Shown here: one piece after another, positions 33,014-42,609 of the stretch
Numbering within the stretch: the first letter of the stretch is position 1
Layout: each line of letters begins with the position of its first letter
Assembly (NCBI GenBank): GCA_032164295.1
Contig: JAJHTX010000010.1
Location: 496,001 to 560,000 of the forward strand
Length of the DNA: 64,000 nucleotides
Reading direction: 5' to 3'
From: Inonotus obliquus
Taxonomy: Eukaryota > Basidiomycota > Agaricomycetes > Hymenochaetales > Hymenochaetaceae
Translations under genes and position numbers: made by a program
Notes under the pieces: generated by a model
The model's database searches: none
The model's input: only the letters and a program-made list of their open reading frames with translations
Told to the model about the DNA's origin: nothing

Positions 33014-33985
33014 CTAGGTCGTAGGCCGTAAATACCGTTGTAGAGGTGATGAAGTGAGTAAGGCGTGGATGGAATGAGATGGCAAAGGTGTGGAAGAGGA
33101 GTGGCAAAGTAGGCGAAACGTAGGTGGGAGAAGCGAGAGCGACCAGTATAAATAGGAGAGAAAGGTCGGTCAGGTGTTGTAATATAGGTGCATCTGCTGA
33201 ACGGCGATGTTTCGCCCCCTAGGCCTGGTCTGGGTATTAACGGAGCACACAATCGTTCATTTATAGATCACTCGGCTTCCGTAATTTATCCGTATTATGT
33301 AATCAATTCTGCCACTACCACAGATGTTGGGATCCGCAGCAATTTCTTCAAGTTAGCGAGTTACATTTCCCCACCATGCGTAAAGCTCTTCTTGTTTGTC
33401 TACGTGTCCATTCCAATTCGCTTCTCCATCTATCGGTTCCTCGGGTGTGTATTTCGTGCTGCGGGTCAATACTCGATCACACACTCAAAGTCGCGGTCAC
33501 TGTCGCTTGTGGGAACTAGATAGGTGGGTAATCATCCCCGCAGTCGAGTTATCACACGATGGAACGGCTTGAAGCTCCGTTTGTTTGTTAGAAAGTGCAT
33601 GGCACAAAAAACATAGCAAAGCGCGACACTACCATCGAAGTGGCATTGTCATTTCCATACCCTTATCACTTGCGATTCTTCCGAGTCCATTGCTCCCGCG
33701 AACATTCAATCATATACAAGAGCTGCGCATCGACCGCGTTCATGCGTAAAATTATTCACGGAATCGTCCATCATAACCAGTATGTATTGATCCCCTTGAC
33801 AACCAGTCCCAACCTCACTCAGTCATTTCGATTTCTTCCGTTCGGTACATTCCGGCTCCGAGTTTTTAGCATACCCGTCGAGCCGGCCCGTTTGTTTAGG
33901 CTTTCGGACCGCCACGGCACCGAATCGATTGATGCCGTACGTAGTCACCGTCACTACAAGTTCGCGTTGAAGAAACACCATCTGA
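33014..33985. other. No gene seen
   Basis: Upstream region of the guanylyltransferase gene followed by unique sequence. I see no coding signal. Confidence 0.4.
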
Positions 33986-34195
33986 GATCTCATTTCATAT
34001 AGAGTTTTCCAAAATGATCGAACATCAAAACGCATTCTCCCAAGGCCCTGGGCAGACAGAACGTTTGCGTAAATACTGCACCTGAATCCATCCAGACCGT
34101 TGCGTATCAAGAGGTGGTTGAATGACTCGTTAAGTTGCTTCACCACAACACAAGCACGAACGAAACGATCGAATGTAACTATCACCAATGCAATC
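33985..34195 (-). pseudogene. Decayed fragment of a penta-EF-hand gene 3' end, copy A
   Basis: The minus strand reads VTFDRFVRACVVVKQLNESF, nearly identical to the last exon of the intact penta-EF-hand gene at 48380-49656. It then drifts out of frame through indels. Base-level similarity to 48240-48530 is clear. Confidence 0.7.
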
Positions 34196-34196
34196 A

Positions 34197-34425
34197 ATTT
34201 CTGGGTTTCCCATATCCCCTCCCGTCATGGCGTATCCCCCCGCATAACACCCAAACACCCAAGGACCTAAGGCGCAGACAAAATCGTTGCGTAAATTGGT
34301 CGTAACTCAACTGATTTATCCAGATCGTTGCGTATCCAGACGTTGCTTCGGCTTTCACCACAAAACGAGACAACCAAATGTAATTCATGGAGGTCCTCCT
34401 CGTCCCTTTCCTGGTGGATGCAACT
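34197..34425 (-). pseudogene. Decayed fragment of a penta-EF-hand gene 3' end, copy B
   Basis: A second, more degraded copy lies head to tail with copy A. It matches 48300-48565, covering the 3' untranslated region, the last EF-hand exon and the Gly/Pro-rich stretch before it. Frame breaks occur within the EF-hand. Confidence 0.65.
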
Positions 34426-34525
34426 CGAGGAGCCGCATTGCGTTTCGAGGAGTCGCTCTTAAACATGCAAATACCACCTAATCGTGTAATAGGTAATCCC
34501 GGATCTTGCCATGTCCACACCTCGA
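34425..34525. repeat. Short repeat shared with 32575-32662
   Basis: Both places read AGGAGC(T/C)(C/G)CATTGCGTTTCGAGGAGT and end with CTTGCCATGTCCACACCT. The copies have diverged in the middle. Confidence 0.6.
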
Positions 34526-35485
34526 GCCGCGCTCTAGGCGAACCGCGAAACGCGAGAGACGTTGGACGGAAGTGTGGTTACATCCTCTTCTCGGAGTCTG
34601 GCGAGGTACAGGCACGTTTGGTGGAAGTTGGAGAGTGTGCCGGTGAAGAAGGTGTAGATGGCTTATCATTTGACGCGCCGTTTTTTGGACTGGCTGCATT
34701 TTCAAGGCTCGGCTCAGGGGAACACGGTCCATCGACCCGCTTGCAATTCCGAAAGCATGCCCTCCAAGTTGTGATGACCTTCACGAATCGATTGTTACCG
34801 TGATTGGGATTGAGTAACAGCTGGAGCTGGATACTTGGAACGTATCGGAGCTGAGGATGTACGTCTAGGAGAGCCCTTGGTCCATACAAAGGAGCGACGT
34901 ATGTCTTTCTACTATAGAAGACGACAACTAACCTTTGTTCATTCCACCACAAAGAAAGGAACAAAAGACACAAGTCAAATCATGGATAGCTATTCTGGAT
35001 TTACTGGTGGTTAAGACCGGGTCGCTAGTTCAAAATATCGATCATTGCTTTTTGAGATTCCTGATGCCGAGTGGCATAGTGAAACTTGACCTGCAAGCAG
35101 GAGAACGAGGAGTAAAGCTCGACGAGGCGAACTTTGGCGGCGCATAATGGACATACGGCCTAGACGTGCCTTGTGAGAGGAACGAAAGCAGGACAACAAA
35201 GCCGTGGCACGCGATGACTTCTGAATGGATGCTTGTGGTCCTGGGATAAAAAAGCAAGGGGCAGTTTCGATACTTAAGATCGTAAAGATCCGAGAACAAG
35301 AGGTACAAACTGCCGTGGAGTTGGGAGTTGATCAATCACGCGCATAACGACAGGTCACCCTCTCCATTCGATCTCGGTCGGATAAGTTTGTGGATAAACT
35401 AGATGGGCTGTGTCCGAGCTCCGCAGTAGCTCAAATTATAGGGCCAAAAGGACAGATAAGTTTCCTTTCGGAGCGATCCAGCCAT
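34526..35485. other. No gene seen
   Basis: Several overlapping short frames exist on both strands, but I find no motif and no splice structure. Confidence 0.4.
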
Positions 35486-35524
35486 TAGAGCACTTTTGCA
35501 ATCAATTCCCGAGCAGCCAAGATA

Positions 35525-35601
35525 CAGGTGGTTCCCCTAAGTGTTCGTCACCCCCGTTTTTGGAAGGTGATCTGCGCGTCGATCAAAACCTTCGTCTCGC
35601 G
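35525..35601 (+). repeat. Left terminal inverted repeat of the mariner element
   Basis: 77 bases, matched inverted at 36811-36887 with one mismatch. Confidence 0.9.
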
Positions 35602-35728
35602 TCATTTCATGCTCACTCACTGTGAAAACTTGCCACAAAAATTATTAAACGTTACTGTAAGCTATGAATATTTACATATGTCTAATGTATGAATATATAC
35701 AGAAAAAATTATGCAGAAAAAAATGCCA

Positions 35729-36802
35729 TTAATAACCTGTATTTCCACCCTCTGCAAAAAGGACAGCCTGGACCCGGTGGGGCATGGATTCCACTTGTCT
35801 GTTGATTTGCTCGATAGTGAGCTTGTCCCAGGCCTCCTGGGCAGATCTTCTGAGGTGCTCCTTCGTCTCTATCACAGAGTGTTGTGCGCGAATAATATTT
35901 TTCCAATCAAACCAGACTGGTTCAATAGGACTAAGATCGGGTGATGTTGGTGGATGAGGAAATTGTGGAATGTTGTTTGCTTGAAGACAGGCAGTTGTGG
36001 CCTTGGCAGTATGGCAGCAGGCATTGTCTTGTTGGAAGAGAAGCTCTGGTCGCTCAGCTTGAAGCTGGTCGAATGCTGGAATCAAGACAGGAAGCAGGAC
36101 TTGCTGCTGGTACCGTTCAGCAGTCATTCCCCCTCCTTGTCCTCCTGGATAGTCAAGAATGACAAGCGGACCCTTGTAATTGTAAGCTATGCATGCCCAC
36201 ACCATAACCCTGACTGGTGACTGAGTTGGCTTTTCGATTACACAGGACTTTTCGTATTCTTCATTTGGTTTTCGAGTGACATACACATTTCCAACATTTC
36301 CATCAATGCAAACGTAGGATTCGTCGGACCACATGATGTTCTTCCACTGCTCGATTGTCCAGAGGTGATGGTTGCCTGCCCAGATATGCCTTCGAGCTAT
36401 CTGTAATGCGCTTCGACGAATTACTCTTCTGACTTTTCGACGATGCAATCCCTCCTTTGCCAACTCCTTCCTAACCAGGTTACGGCCAATTCCAAACTTC
36501 TTTCCCAGCTGCTTGAGGGGCATAAAGCGAAAGGTAGTCGCATAATGAACTAGCAACTCATGCATGAGGGCATCAAATCGTCTCGGGCGGCCAGTTCGAG
36601 GTAAGTTTGATGTTGAGCCGAGTGTAAGCCATTTTTTCCAAATCGACTGCGCAGTTGTTCTTGGGACGTTTTCAAGCTTAGCAGCATGAGAGATAGAGGC
36701 ACCGGCACAAATGGCACCAATTATTCGATTTTTTCTAGGTGAATTAAGCTGGCAGCGAGCCATATATAAGTGGAGGGGCAATATAGTATCTATAGAGTAC
36801 AT
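35729..36802 (-). CDS. Tc1/mariner transposase (D..D34E), 357 aa
   Basis: A single uninterrupted frame on the minus strand encodes the transposase. The N-terminus carries two helix-turn-helix units (ICAGASISHAAKLENVPRTT and LGKKFGIGRNLVRKELAKEG) for binding the inverted repeats. The catalytic triad is visible: Asp in IMWSDESY (about residue 158), Asp in QQDNACCH, and Glu in PDLSPIEPVWF. Thirty-four residues separate the second Asp from the Glu, as in Tc1-type DD34E enzymes. The ATG at 36802 gives 357 residues; a second ATG at 36763 (MARCQLNSPRKNR) also looks plausible. All catalytic residues are present, so the element may still move. Confidence 0.9.
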   Translation of the reverse strand: MYSIDTILPLHLYMARCQLNSPRKNRIIGAICAGASISHAAKLENVPRTTAQSIWKKWLTLGSTSNLPRTGRPRRFDALMHELLVHYATTFRFMPLKQLGKKFGIGRNLVRKELAKEGLHRRKVRRVIRRSALQIARRHIWAGNHHLWTIEQWKNIMWSDESYVCIDGNVGNVYVTRKPNEEYEKSCVIEKPTQSPVRVMVWACIAYNYKGPLVILDYPGGQGGGMTAERYQQQVLLPVLIPAFDQLQAERPELLFQQDNACCHTAKATTACLQANNIPQFPHPPTSPDLSPIEPVWFDWKNIIRAQHSVIETKEHLRRSAQEAWDKLTIEQINRQVESMPHRVQAVLFAEGGNTGY

Positions 36803-36810
36803 GAGGAATG

Positions 36811-36887
36811 CGCGAGACGAAGGTTTTGATCGACGCGCAGATCACCTTCCAAAAATGGGGGTGACGAACACTTAGGGGAACCACCTG
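36811..36887 (-). repeat. Right terminal inverted repeat of the mariner element
   Basis: Inverse of 35525-35601 with one mismatch. Confidence 0.9.
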
Positions 36888-37042
36888 CATATTGATCCAC
36901 CGTGGGAGAAGCTAAAAGTTATGACAAAGGATCGGCACAACCACTGCAGATGTCACGCTTTTCCCGCAGAAGCTGGCTCAGTCACTGTGACATGCCGCCT
37001 TGCCGATAGATTCTCCTCTTGGCTAGCAACGGTGCACACATC

Positions 37043-37047
37043 GATGT
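37043..37047. repeat. Target-site duplication GATGT, left
   Basis: GATGT directly before the left LTR and again at 42573-42577 directly after the right LTR. Confidence 0.85.
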
Positions 37048-37518
37048 TAATAAATCAAATGGCAAGTAAGACCAAGGAGGAGTAATCTCAACTCGACTTG
37101 GCTTGGGCAGCGGCAGCGTAAACGCAAGTGCACACAGTTGTGGGACGAGCTAGCAATCACAATGATTAACAGACACTTCAGACTCTCGTCCTGGTATATT
37201 TAACATACCTAGCAATCACAATGATTACTAGGTTAAGTGTACAGATCAGTATATAAGTACAATAATAATGAAGAGGGATTGTACTCACACAGACACTTCA
37301 GACTCTCGTCCTGAAGGTGTCAGTGTGGAAGGGAAGGTCTTATATAGATAGAAACACGTGGAGGCGTGAAAACAGGTGTCCACTATATCGCGAGAGAAAA
37401 CGCAATTGTGACGAAATGAAATGTAATGAAACAATACAAACGCAATGATAACGGAATCATGAGAAACAAGTCATGGGTTCAAAGGTAAAGCCTTTGCCTT
37501 TATCGCGCCATTCTGACA
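37048..37518 (-). repeat. 3' LTR of the copia element
   Basis: 471 bp. It contains its own direct repeats: CAGACACTTCAGACTCTCGT occurs twice and CTAGCAATCACAATGATTA twice. A TATATAAG element on the coding strand (about 37341-37348) could be the promoter TATA in the equivalent 5' LTR. Confidence 0.95.
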
Positions 37519-37527
37519 CTCCCCCTC
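37519..37527 (-). other. Polypurine tract
   Basis: On the coding strand TTTGAGGGGGAG abuts the 3' LTR, the expected primer for plus-strand synthesis. Confidence 0.75.
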
Positions 37528-40500
37528 AAACATGCGACAGTCCAAATGAGGCTGCAAAGTGTTTGGCCTTTAATGATGGTAGCGCCTTCGTCATTGTATC
37601 TGCCAACATATCTTCAGTTGGGCAGTAAGAAAGTGTTATCCTTCCATCCTCTATCTCCTGACGTATGAAGTGGAAATCGATGTCGATGTGTTTGGTGTGC
37701 GCCTGAAACCTGTCATCTTTTGCCAATGCAATCGCTCCTTGATTATCCGACAAGAGAGGGAATGCGAATGAATTCCAGCCAAATACTTCCATCGCAAATG
37801 ATCGCAACCATAAGGCTTCCTTTGTAGCATATGCTATTGCATAGTATTCGGCTTCGGTAGTTGATAGCGCAACACGAGTTTGACGTTTCGACTTCCATGA
37901 TATTGCTGAACCGTTTAGGAAAAATGCGTAGCCGGATATAGCCCGGCGTCCTTCAGTACTCATCCCATCAGCATCTGAATACCCAACGAATGACTGCTCC
38001 GGTGATCGACCTAATACCAGTTTCCAGTCCACTGTTCCCTTCAAGTACTGGTAGATTTGTTTGACACCATTCCAATGTGCTCGACCTGGTACTTCTGAGA
38101 AACGCGCAAGTTGATTTACAGCGTATTGAATGTCCGGTCGGGTATTAATAGCAGCATATTGGAGAGCTCCTAACACCTGACGGTAAGGTATTCCTTCCAT
38201 GTCTAACAACTCATCCATTGTACCCGCGCATTGGTCCGACGTATATTGTGTGTTTGGATCCATGGGCATCGCACGAGGTTTGACGTCCGCAAAACCATAA
38301 CGTTCGAGTATCTGCTGAATGTAGGCTTTTTGGGAGAGAGCGATAGTGTGATTTGACCAGTTTCGAGTGATTTCTATTCCCAGCAACCAGTTTATTGGTC
38401 CAGAATCAACGATTTCGAGTTTTTCAGCAATACGTTTCTTGGTTTCGACCATGTTCGATGGTTTTGATGCGACTATTTGAATGTCATCAACGTGAGCTGC
38501 AAGAATGGTTATTTCACCATTTGGATGATGTCGATAGAATACAGCATGGTTTTTCTCCGAACGAGTGAATCCAATCTCTTGAAGAGTAGTGCGTAGCACA
38601 TTGTACCATCGACGTCCAGCTTGTTTGAGACCATAGAGTGCGACCTTCAGCTTGAGTACCTTATTATTGGTTACTCCATCAAGTTTGATTCCAGGTGGTG
38701 GTCGCATGTAGATTTGTTCGTCGTCACCTAGTTTTCCATACAGATATGCAGATTTGACGTCGAGTTGATGAACTTCCCAATCATATTGCGCAGCGATGGT
38801 CAGGATCATTCGCATGGCTGCTGGGTTGACCACTGACGCATAGGTGTCATCTGAGAAGTAATCGACTCCGTCTACTTGAGTAAATCCTTGTGCAACCAGT
38901 CTTGCTCTGTGACTAGTCGGATTTCCTTGCGCATCTCGTTTGGTTCTGTAAACCCACTTGCTTCCAACGACGTTTGTGTTATTGGGATAGTCGACGATTG
39001 ACCAGGAGTCTCTAGCTTGAAGACGACCAATTTCTTCCTTCATTGCTGCATACCAGTCCAACCAGTTTCCACTCTTCTGAGCTTCTGGTAACGTTACAGG
39101 ATCCTTCGACTCGAACTGAGCTGTCATTGCTGCTTCATGATCATTTATTTCGCTCATGGCTCGAACAATGGGTACATCTGGATAAGCATTGTTTGCTTCA
39201 CGAATCTTCCATGTGGGTGTTCGCTTGCGCTTTCCAGTGACTATGTTTGGATCAACAGGTTCGTAGACTTCCTCACGTATTTCTCCTTCTTCTAAGGATG
39301 GGGAACGAGTGCGCTGGCGCTTGGCATGATGTTCACTTTGGGTAGGTGATAATGGTCGTTTGGATGTAATGAGTTCGGGTTCGTCGAAAATTGGTCCAAT
39401 GTCTATATCTTCATACTCCCCCTCGACGAGCCCGAGCTCTGTCTTAGAGAAGTTGATGTTCCTTTCGACAGTGATCTTCTTTTCACTTGACCAGTATACC
39501 CGATGACCATTAGATGTTGGATCGAATCCAAGCCAGCGTCCTTCAACTGCGCGCGGTTCGAGTTTTGAATTTGCCGTAGTCATAATGTAAACTCGATGGC
39601 CCCACTCATACATGTTTGAAAGGTTTGGAACGTGACCGAATCTCTTCTCAAATGGTGAGAGCATTCCTATCGCTTGTCTGGGGGTGCGATTGTAGACGTA
39701 GACAATGTAGTCCAGTGCATAACCCCATAACCATTTGGGCAGTCCAGATGCAAGTAGAATTGTTCGAACGCCATTGAATATCGTGAGGTGAACTCGCTCT
39801 GCCACACCATTATGTTCAGGTGTATCATGAACAGTGAGCCATTGTAGAGTTCCTTGACGCTCGAGGTGGGTTTTGAAATCGTCCGACAAAAATTCTCCTC
39901 CTCGATCAGAGTGTACGATCTTGATCTTGACTCCATGCTGCAACTGTTGGCGTGCTTCAAAGGCAACGTACTTTGCAAATGATTCTCCTTTTGTAACCAT
40001 GAGTGGCATTTCAAGCCATCGAGTAGCGTCGTCGATTATTGTAAGCACGTATTTTGCATTTCCAATAGTGCGCACAGATGCAGGTCCCCAAACGTCTAGG
40101 TGAATCTTTCCTCCGAAGTCATGTACGGGCTCATCCTGAAGCCTGACCTTTGAGATAGGAGCACGTCTGGCTTTGGCGCGCATGCATGTTGGACATTCGA
40201 AGTCATCGTTTGGATCCTCAACCATGAGTCCTGGCAATTTTTCATCTCGAATCATCTTCTTCAGATATCCGACGTTGACATGTCCTAACAGTTTGTGTAG
40301 GGAGAACAGGGAGATTTTTCGACCAGCAATGCCTGCAGCACATGCACTGACTTCCTTGAACACTCGATAGAGTCCATCGTCTAAGGGAATGGTCCCAATA
40401 ACATCATTCGAACGATTGAAGATGTGGAGCGCGTCCTTCTTGAACAGGCATTCATAACCTGCCTCGCATAGTTTAGGGATCGAAATCAACGTCGCATGCA

Positions 40501-42049
40501 TGTCTGGGGCATACAAGACATTACGCAGGCGCATGTGGGTAATGCCGCCTTTGTGTTGTAGCTTGATTGTCATGCTACCTTCACCTACTGCTTTGAACAA
40601 GCCTTTGTTCGCAGCTCGAATCATAACGTCTGATCCCTCTTTGTAATTTGTGAGGCGCTCCTTCGATGGTGTCATATGACGACTGGCTCCAGAGTCAAAC
40701 ATATCACAGTAACCTGATGACATTTGCATGGCATTCTCCCCCTGACGTGCAAGCTCGGTACAATCAATGGCTTCTCCATACCACGCATCTTCAAAGACTT
40801 CTTCAATGTAGGCAGACGTAGCCTGTTCAGGTTTAGGCGCATATTGAGGAGGTGCGCTCGCAGATGAAGAACTTGACTGAGGTGTTTTCTTGTCCTCAGA
40901 TGCAGATGATGCGTCATGACGTTGGTATGTCTTCTTCTTTGAAGGGCACGAAGGGGATTTGTGACCCTTGCCACCGCACTTGTAACATACGGCTTCGTCG
41001 TCTGGAACAGTTTCCTTCTTCTTGCCTTTCCAGTCTCCTTGATTTGAGCGTCCACCATGTCTACGACCTCGACCACGTCCATTTCCACGACCTCTAAAGT
41101 TCTTTCCTCTACCCGACTGCGCATAGTTTGCACTTTCAGTCTTCTGTCCTTTTCCAGGATGGGTGAGTTGATATCGCTGAAAATCAGCTCGAAGATTGTT
41201 GATAAGCTCGACTGAGCTCATACGGTGTGGAGCATTTGCTGGGACAGTGATGTCAAGGGTTTGTTTTTGCATTTGCAATGCAGTAACGACGTGGTTGTAC
41301 TCCTGAGGTATGCCAGTGATGATAGCATTTACGAATGCCTTATCGTCGATAGAGGTGTTTCCCATACGAGCCAACTTGTCTTTGAGATCAACCATCTTGT
41401 CCAGGTGTTTATCTAGTTTGTTTGGGTCCTGGCACTTGAGTGTGAACAGCTCGCGCTCGGTTACGGCTTCATTCGTCGCAGTGACGATGTCAAATGTTGT
41501 TTTGAGATTTGCCATTAATGCATGCGTGTGGGTAACGTTCATGTTCTTCATGAATACTGAGTCAGGTAACTTCATCATGATGGAACTGAGGACGGCTCGA
41601 TCAAGGGATTGCTCATCTGCTCCTGCTTGTCCTGCAGCTGGTGCAGCAGTTAAGAGGTTGAGAGCACCTGATGACATCGCAGCGAAACGAATCTTGCCAT
41701 TAAATATGACATAGTTGTCACCACTAGCATTAAGCTTAGGGACGTCGGCGAAGATTTTGGCAACAGCGTCAGCGGATGGCATAATGATTGGTCGATAGAT
41801 ATGATGAGGTACGTTTGCAAGATGAGGTATATCCTCAAAGAGTTGGGATATTTGATAAGCGTATGCAAGAGCAAAGATAGGGGCTAAGCCTAGTGTAGCT
41901 CTGTTTTCTCTCCAATCGAACCAATCAGGTATGGGTGTACCGGTTTGATTGAGATAAGTCCTACTGGCAAATCGTACTTGAGTAGGTGGGATATGTGTCT
42001 GAGTTTGGTAGTGGATGTACTTTGACCAACCACGTAGGGCCGATGGCAT
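37526..42049 (-). CDS. Copia gag-pol polyprotein, 1507 aa
   Basis: One open frame from ATG at 42049 to the edge of the 3' LTR. Domains in order: a gag region (about residues 1-300), a CCHC zinc knuckle CYKCGGKGHKSPSC (about 352-365), an aspartic protease with MFDSGASRHM (about 455), and an integrase with an HHCC-like part (HKLLGHVN) and core HLDVWGP, HSDRGGEF and HNGVAERVH. Reverse transcriptase follows with HQLDVKSAYLYGKL and HVDDIQIVA (about 1187; the usual Tyr before VDD is His), then RNase H with ALSTTEAEYYA and LSDNQGAIAL near the end. The order PR-IN-RT-RH is diagnostic for Ty1/copia. There is no frameshift between gag and pol. Confidence 0.95.
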   Translation of the reverse strand: MPSALRGWSKYIHYQTQTHIPPTQVRFASRTYLNQTGTPIPDWFDWRENRATLGLAPIFALAYAYQISQLFEDIPHLANVPHHIYRPIIMPSADAVAKIFADVPKLNASGDNYVIFNGKIRFAAMSSGALNLLTAAPAAGQAGADEQSLDRAVLSSIMMKLPDSVFMKNMNVTHTHALMANLKTTFDIVTATNEAVTERELFTLKCQDPNKLDKHLDKMVDLKDKLARMGNTSIDDKAFVNAIITGIPQEYNHVVTALQMQKQTLDITVPANAPHRMSSVELINNLRADFQRYQLTHPGKGQKTESANYAQSGRGKNFRGRGNGRGRGRRHGGRSNQGDWKGKKKETVPDDEAVCYKCGGKGHKSPSCPSKKKTYQRHDASSASEDKKTPQSSSSSASAPPQYAPKPEQATSAYIEEVFEDAWYGEAIDCTELARQGENAMQMSSGYCDMFDSGASRHMTPSKERLTNYKEGSDVMIRAANKGLFKAVGEGSMTIKLQHKGGITHMRLRNVLYAPDMHATLISIPKLCEAGYECLFKKDALHIFNRSNDVIGTIPLDDGLYRVFKEVSACAAGIAGRKISLFSLHKLLGHVNVGYLKKMIRDEKLPGLMVEDPNDDFECPTCMRAKARRAPISKVRLQDEPVHDFGGKIHLDVWGPASVRTIGNAKYVLTIIDDATRWLEMPLMVTKGESFAKYVAFEARQQLQHGVKIKIVHSDRGGEFLSDDFKTHLERQGTLQWLTVHDTPEHNGVAERVHLTIFNGVRTILLASGLPKWLWGYALDYIVYVYNRTPRQAIGMLSPFEKRFGHVPNLSNMYEWGHRVYIMTTANSKLEPRAVEGRWLGFDPTSNGHRVYWSSEKKITVERNINFSKTELGLVEGEYEDIDIGPIFDEPELITSKRPLSPTQSEHHAKRQRTRSPSLEEGEIREEVYEPVDPNIVTGKRKRTPTWKIREANNAYPDVPIVRAMSEINDHEAAMTAQFESKDPVTLPEAQKSGNWLDWYAAMKEEIGRLQARDSWSIVDYPNNTNVVGSKWVYRTKRDAQGNPTSHRARLVAQGFTQVDGVDYFSDDTYASVVNPAAMRMILTIAAQYDWEVHQLDVKSAYLYGKLGDDEQIYMRPPPGIKLDGVTNNKVLKLKVALYGLKQAGRRWYNVLRTTLQEIGFTRSEKNHAVFYRHHPNGEITILAAHVDDIQIVASKPSNMVETKKRIAEKLEIVDSGPINWLLGIEITRNWSNHTIALSQKAYIQQILERYGFADVKPRAMPMDPNTQYTSDQCAGTMDELLDMEGIPYRQVLGALQYAAINTRPDIQYAVNQLARFSEVPGRAHWNGVKQIYQYLKGTVDWKLVLGRSPEQSFVGYSDADGMSTEGRRAISGYAFFLNGSAISWKSKRQTRVALSTTEAEYYAIAYATKEALWLRSFAMEVFGWNSFAFPLLSDNQGAIALAKDDRFQAHTKHIDIDFHFIRQEIEDGRITLSYCPTEDMLADTMTKALPSLKAKHFAASFGLSHV

Positions 42050-42088
42050 ATACCAACTGGTGCAAAGATTCGAATGAGATTAGAGCTC

Positions 42089-42101
42089 AAGGCTCATAGC
42101 C
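42089..42101 (-). other. Primer-binding site (initiator tRNA-Met type)
   Basis: On the coding strand the 5' LTR is followed directly by GGCTATGAGCC, which resembles the complement of the anticodon region of initiator tRNA-Met, the half-tRNA priming used by several copia elements. Confidence 0.5.
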
Positions 42102-42572
42102 TATTAAATCAAATGGCAAGTAAGACCAAGGAGGAGTAATCTCAACTCGACTTGGCTTGGGCAGCGGCAGCGTAAACGCAAGTGCACACAGTTGTGGGAC
42201 GAGCTAGCAATCACAATGATTAACAGACACTTCAGACTCTCGTCCTGGTATATTTAACATACCTAGCAATCACAATGATTACTAGGTTAAGTGTACAGAT
42301 CAGTATATAAGTACAATAATAATGAAGAGGGATTGTACTCACACAGACACTTCAGACTCTCGTCCTGAAGGTGTCAGTGTGGAAGGGAAGGTCTTATATA
42401 GATAGAAACACGTGGAGGCGTGAAAACAGGTGTCCACTATATCGCGAGAGAAAACGCAATTGTGACGAAATGAAATGTAATGAAACAATACAAACGCAAT
42501 GATAACGGAATCATGAGAAACAAGTCATGGGTTCAAAGGTAAAGCCTTTGCCTTTATCGCGCCATTCTGACA
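42102..42572 (-). repeat. 5' LTR of the copia element
   Basis: 471 bp, same length as the left LTR and identical apart from one base I noticed at the inner end. Confidence 0.95.
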
Positions 42573-42577
42573 GATGT
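42573..42577. repeat. Target-site duplication GATGT, right
   Basis: Matches 37043-37047. Confidence 0.85.
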
Positions 42578-42609
42578 TTCTGCCGTGTATTGATTGCAAA
42601 AGTGCTCTA

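Larger units (their letters stand above)
35525..36887 (-). mobile_element. Tc1/mariner DNA transposon, 1363 bp, intact
   Basis: Terminal inverted repeats of 77 bases (35525-35601 and 36811-36887) differ at a single position (G or A inside the C-run/T-run). The outer end is CAGGTGGTTCCCCTAAGTG. TA precedes the left end; the right end is followed by CA, consistent with a mutated TA target. One intact transposase frame fills the element. Confidence 0.9.
37048..42572 (-). mobile_element. Ty1/copia LTR retrotransposon, 5525 bp, intact and young
   Basis: Two 471-bp LTRs in direct orientation flank one polyprotein frame on the minus strand, with a 5-bp GATGT target duplication. I see one LTR difference, A versus T near the 3' end of the LTR sense strand. 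Read on the coding strand, the LTR begins TGTCAGAATGG and ends in GATTTA(T/A)TA. A primer-binding site and a polypurine tract sit at the expected borders. Confidence 0.95.
35488..42607. mobile_element. Short TA-flanked element (MITE-like, about 225 bp) split by two later insertions
   Basis: The left end GAGCACTTTTGCAATCAAT (35488-35506) recurs inverted at 42589-42607, and both ends are bordered by TA (35486-35487 and 42608-42609). Removing the mariner (35525-36887) and the copia (37048-42572 plus one target copy) leaves about 225 bases with 19-bp terminal inverted repeats, the size and TA target of a Tc1/mariner-type MITE. It contains no gene of its own. Confidence 0.55.

Noticed and set aside
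34387..34803. 138-codon plus-strand ORF
   Set aside because: Its first part is antisense to a decayed penta-EF-hand fragment and the rest shows no motif.
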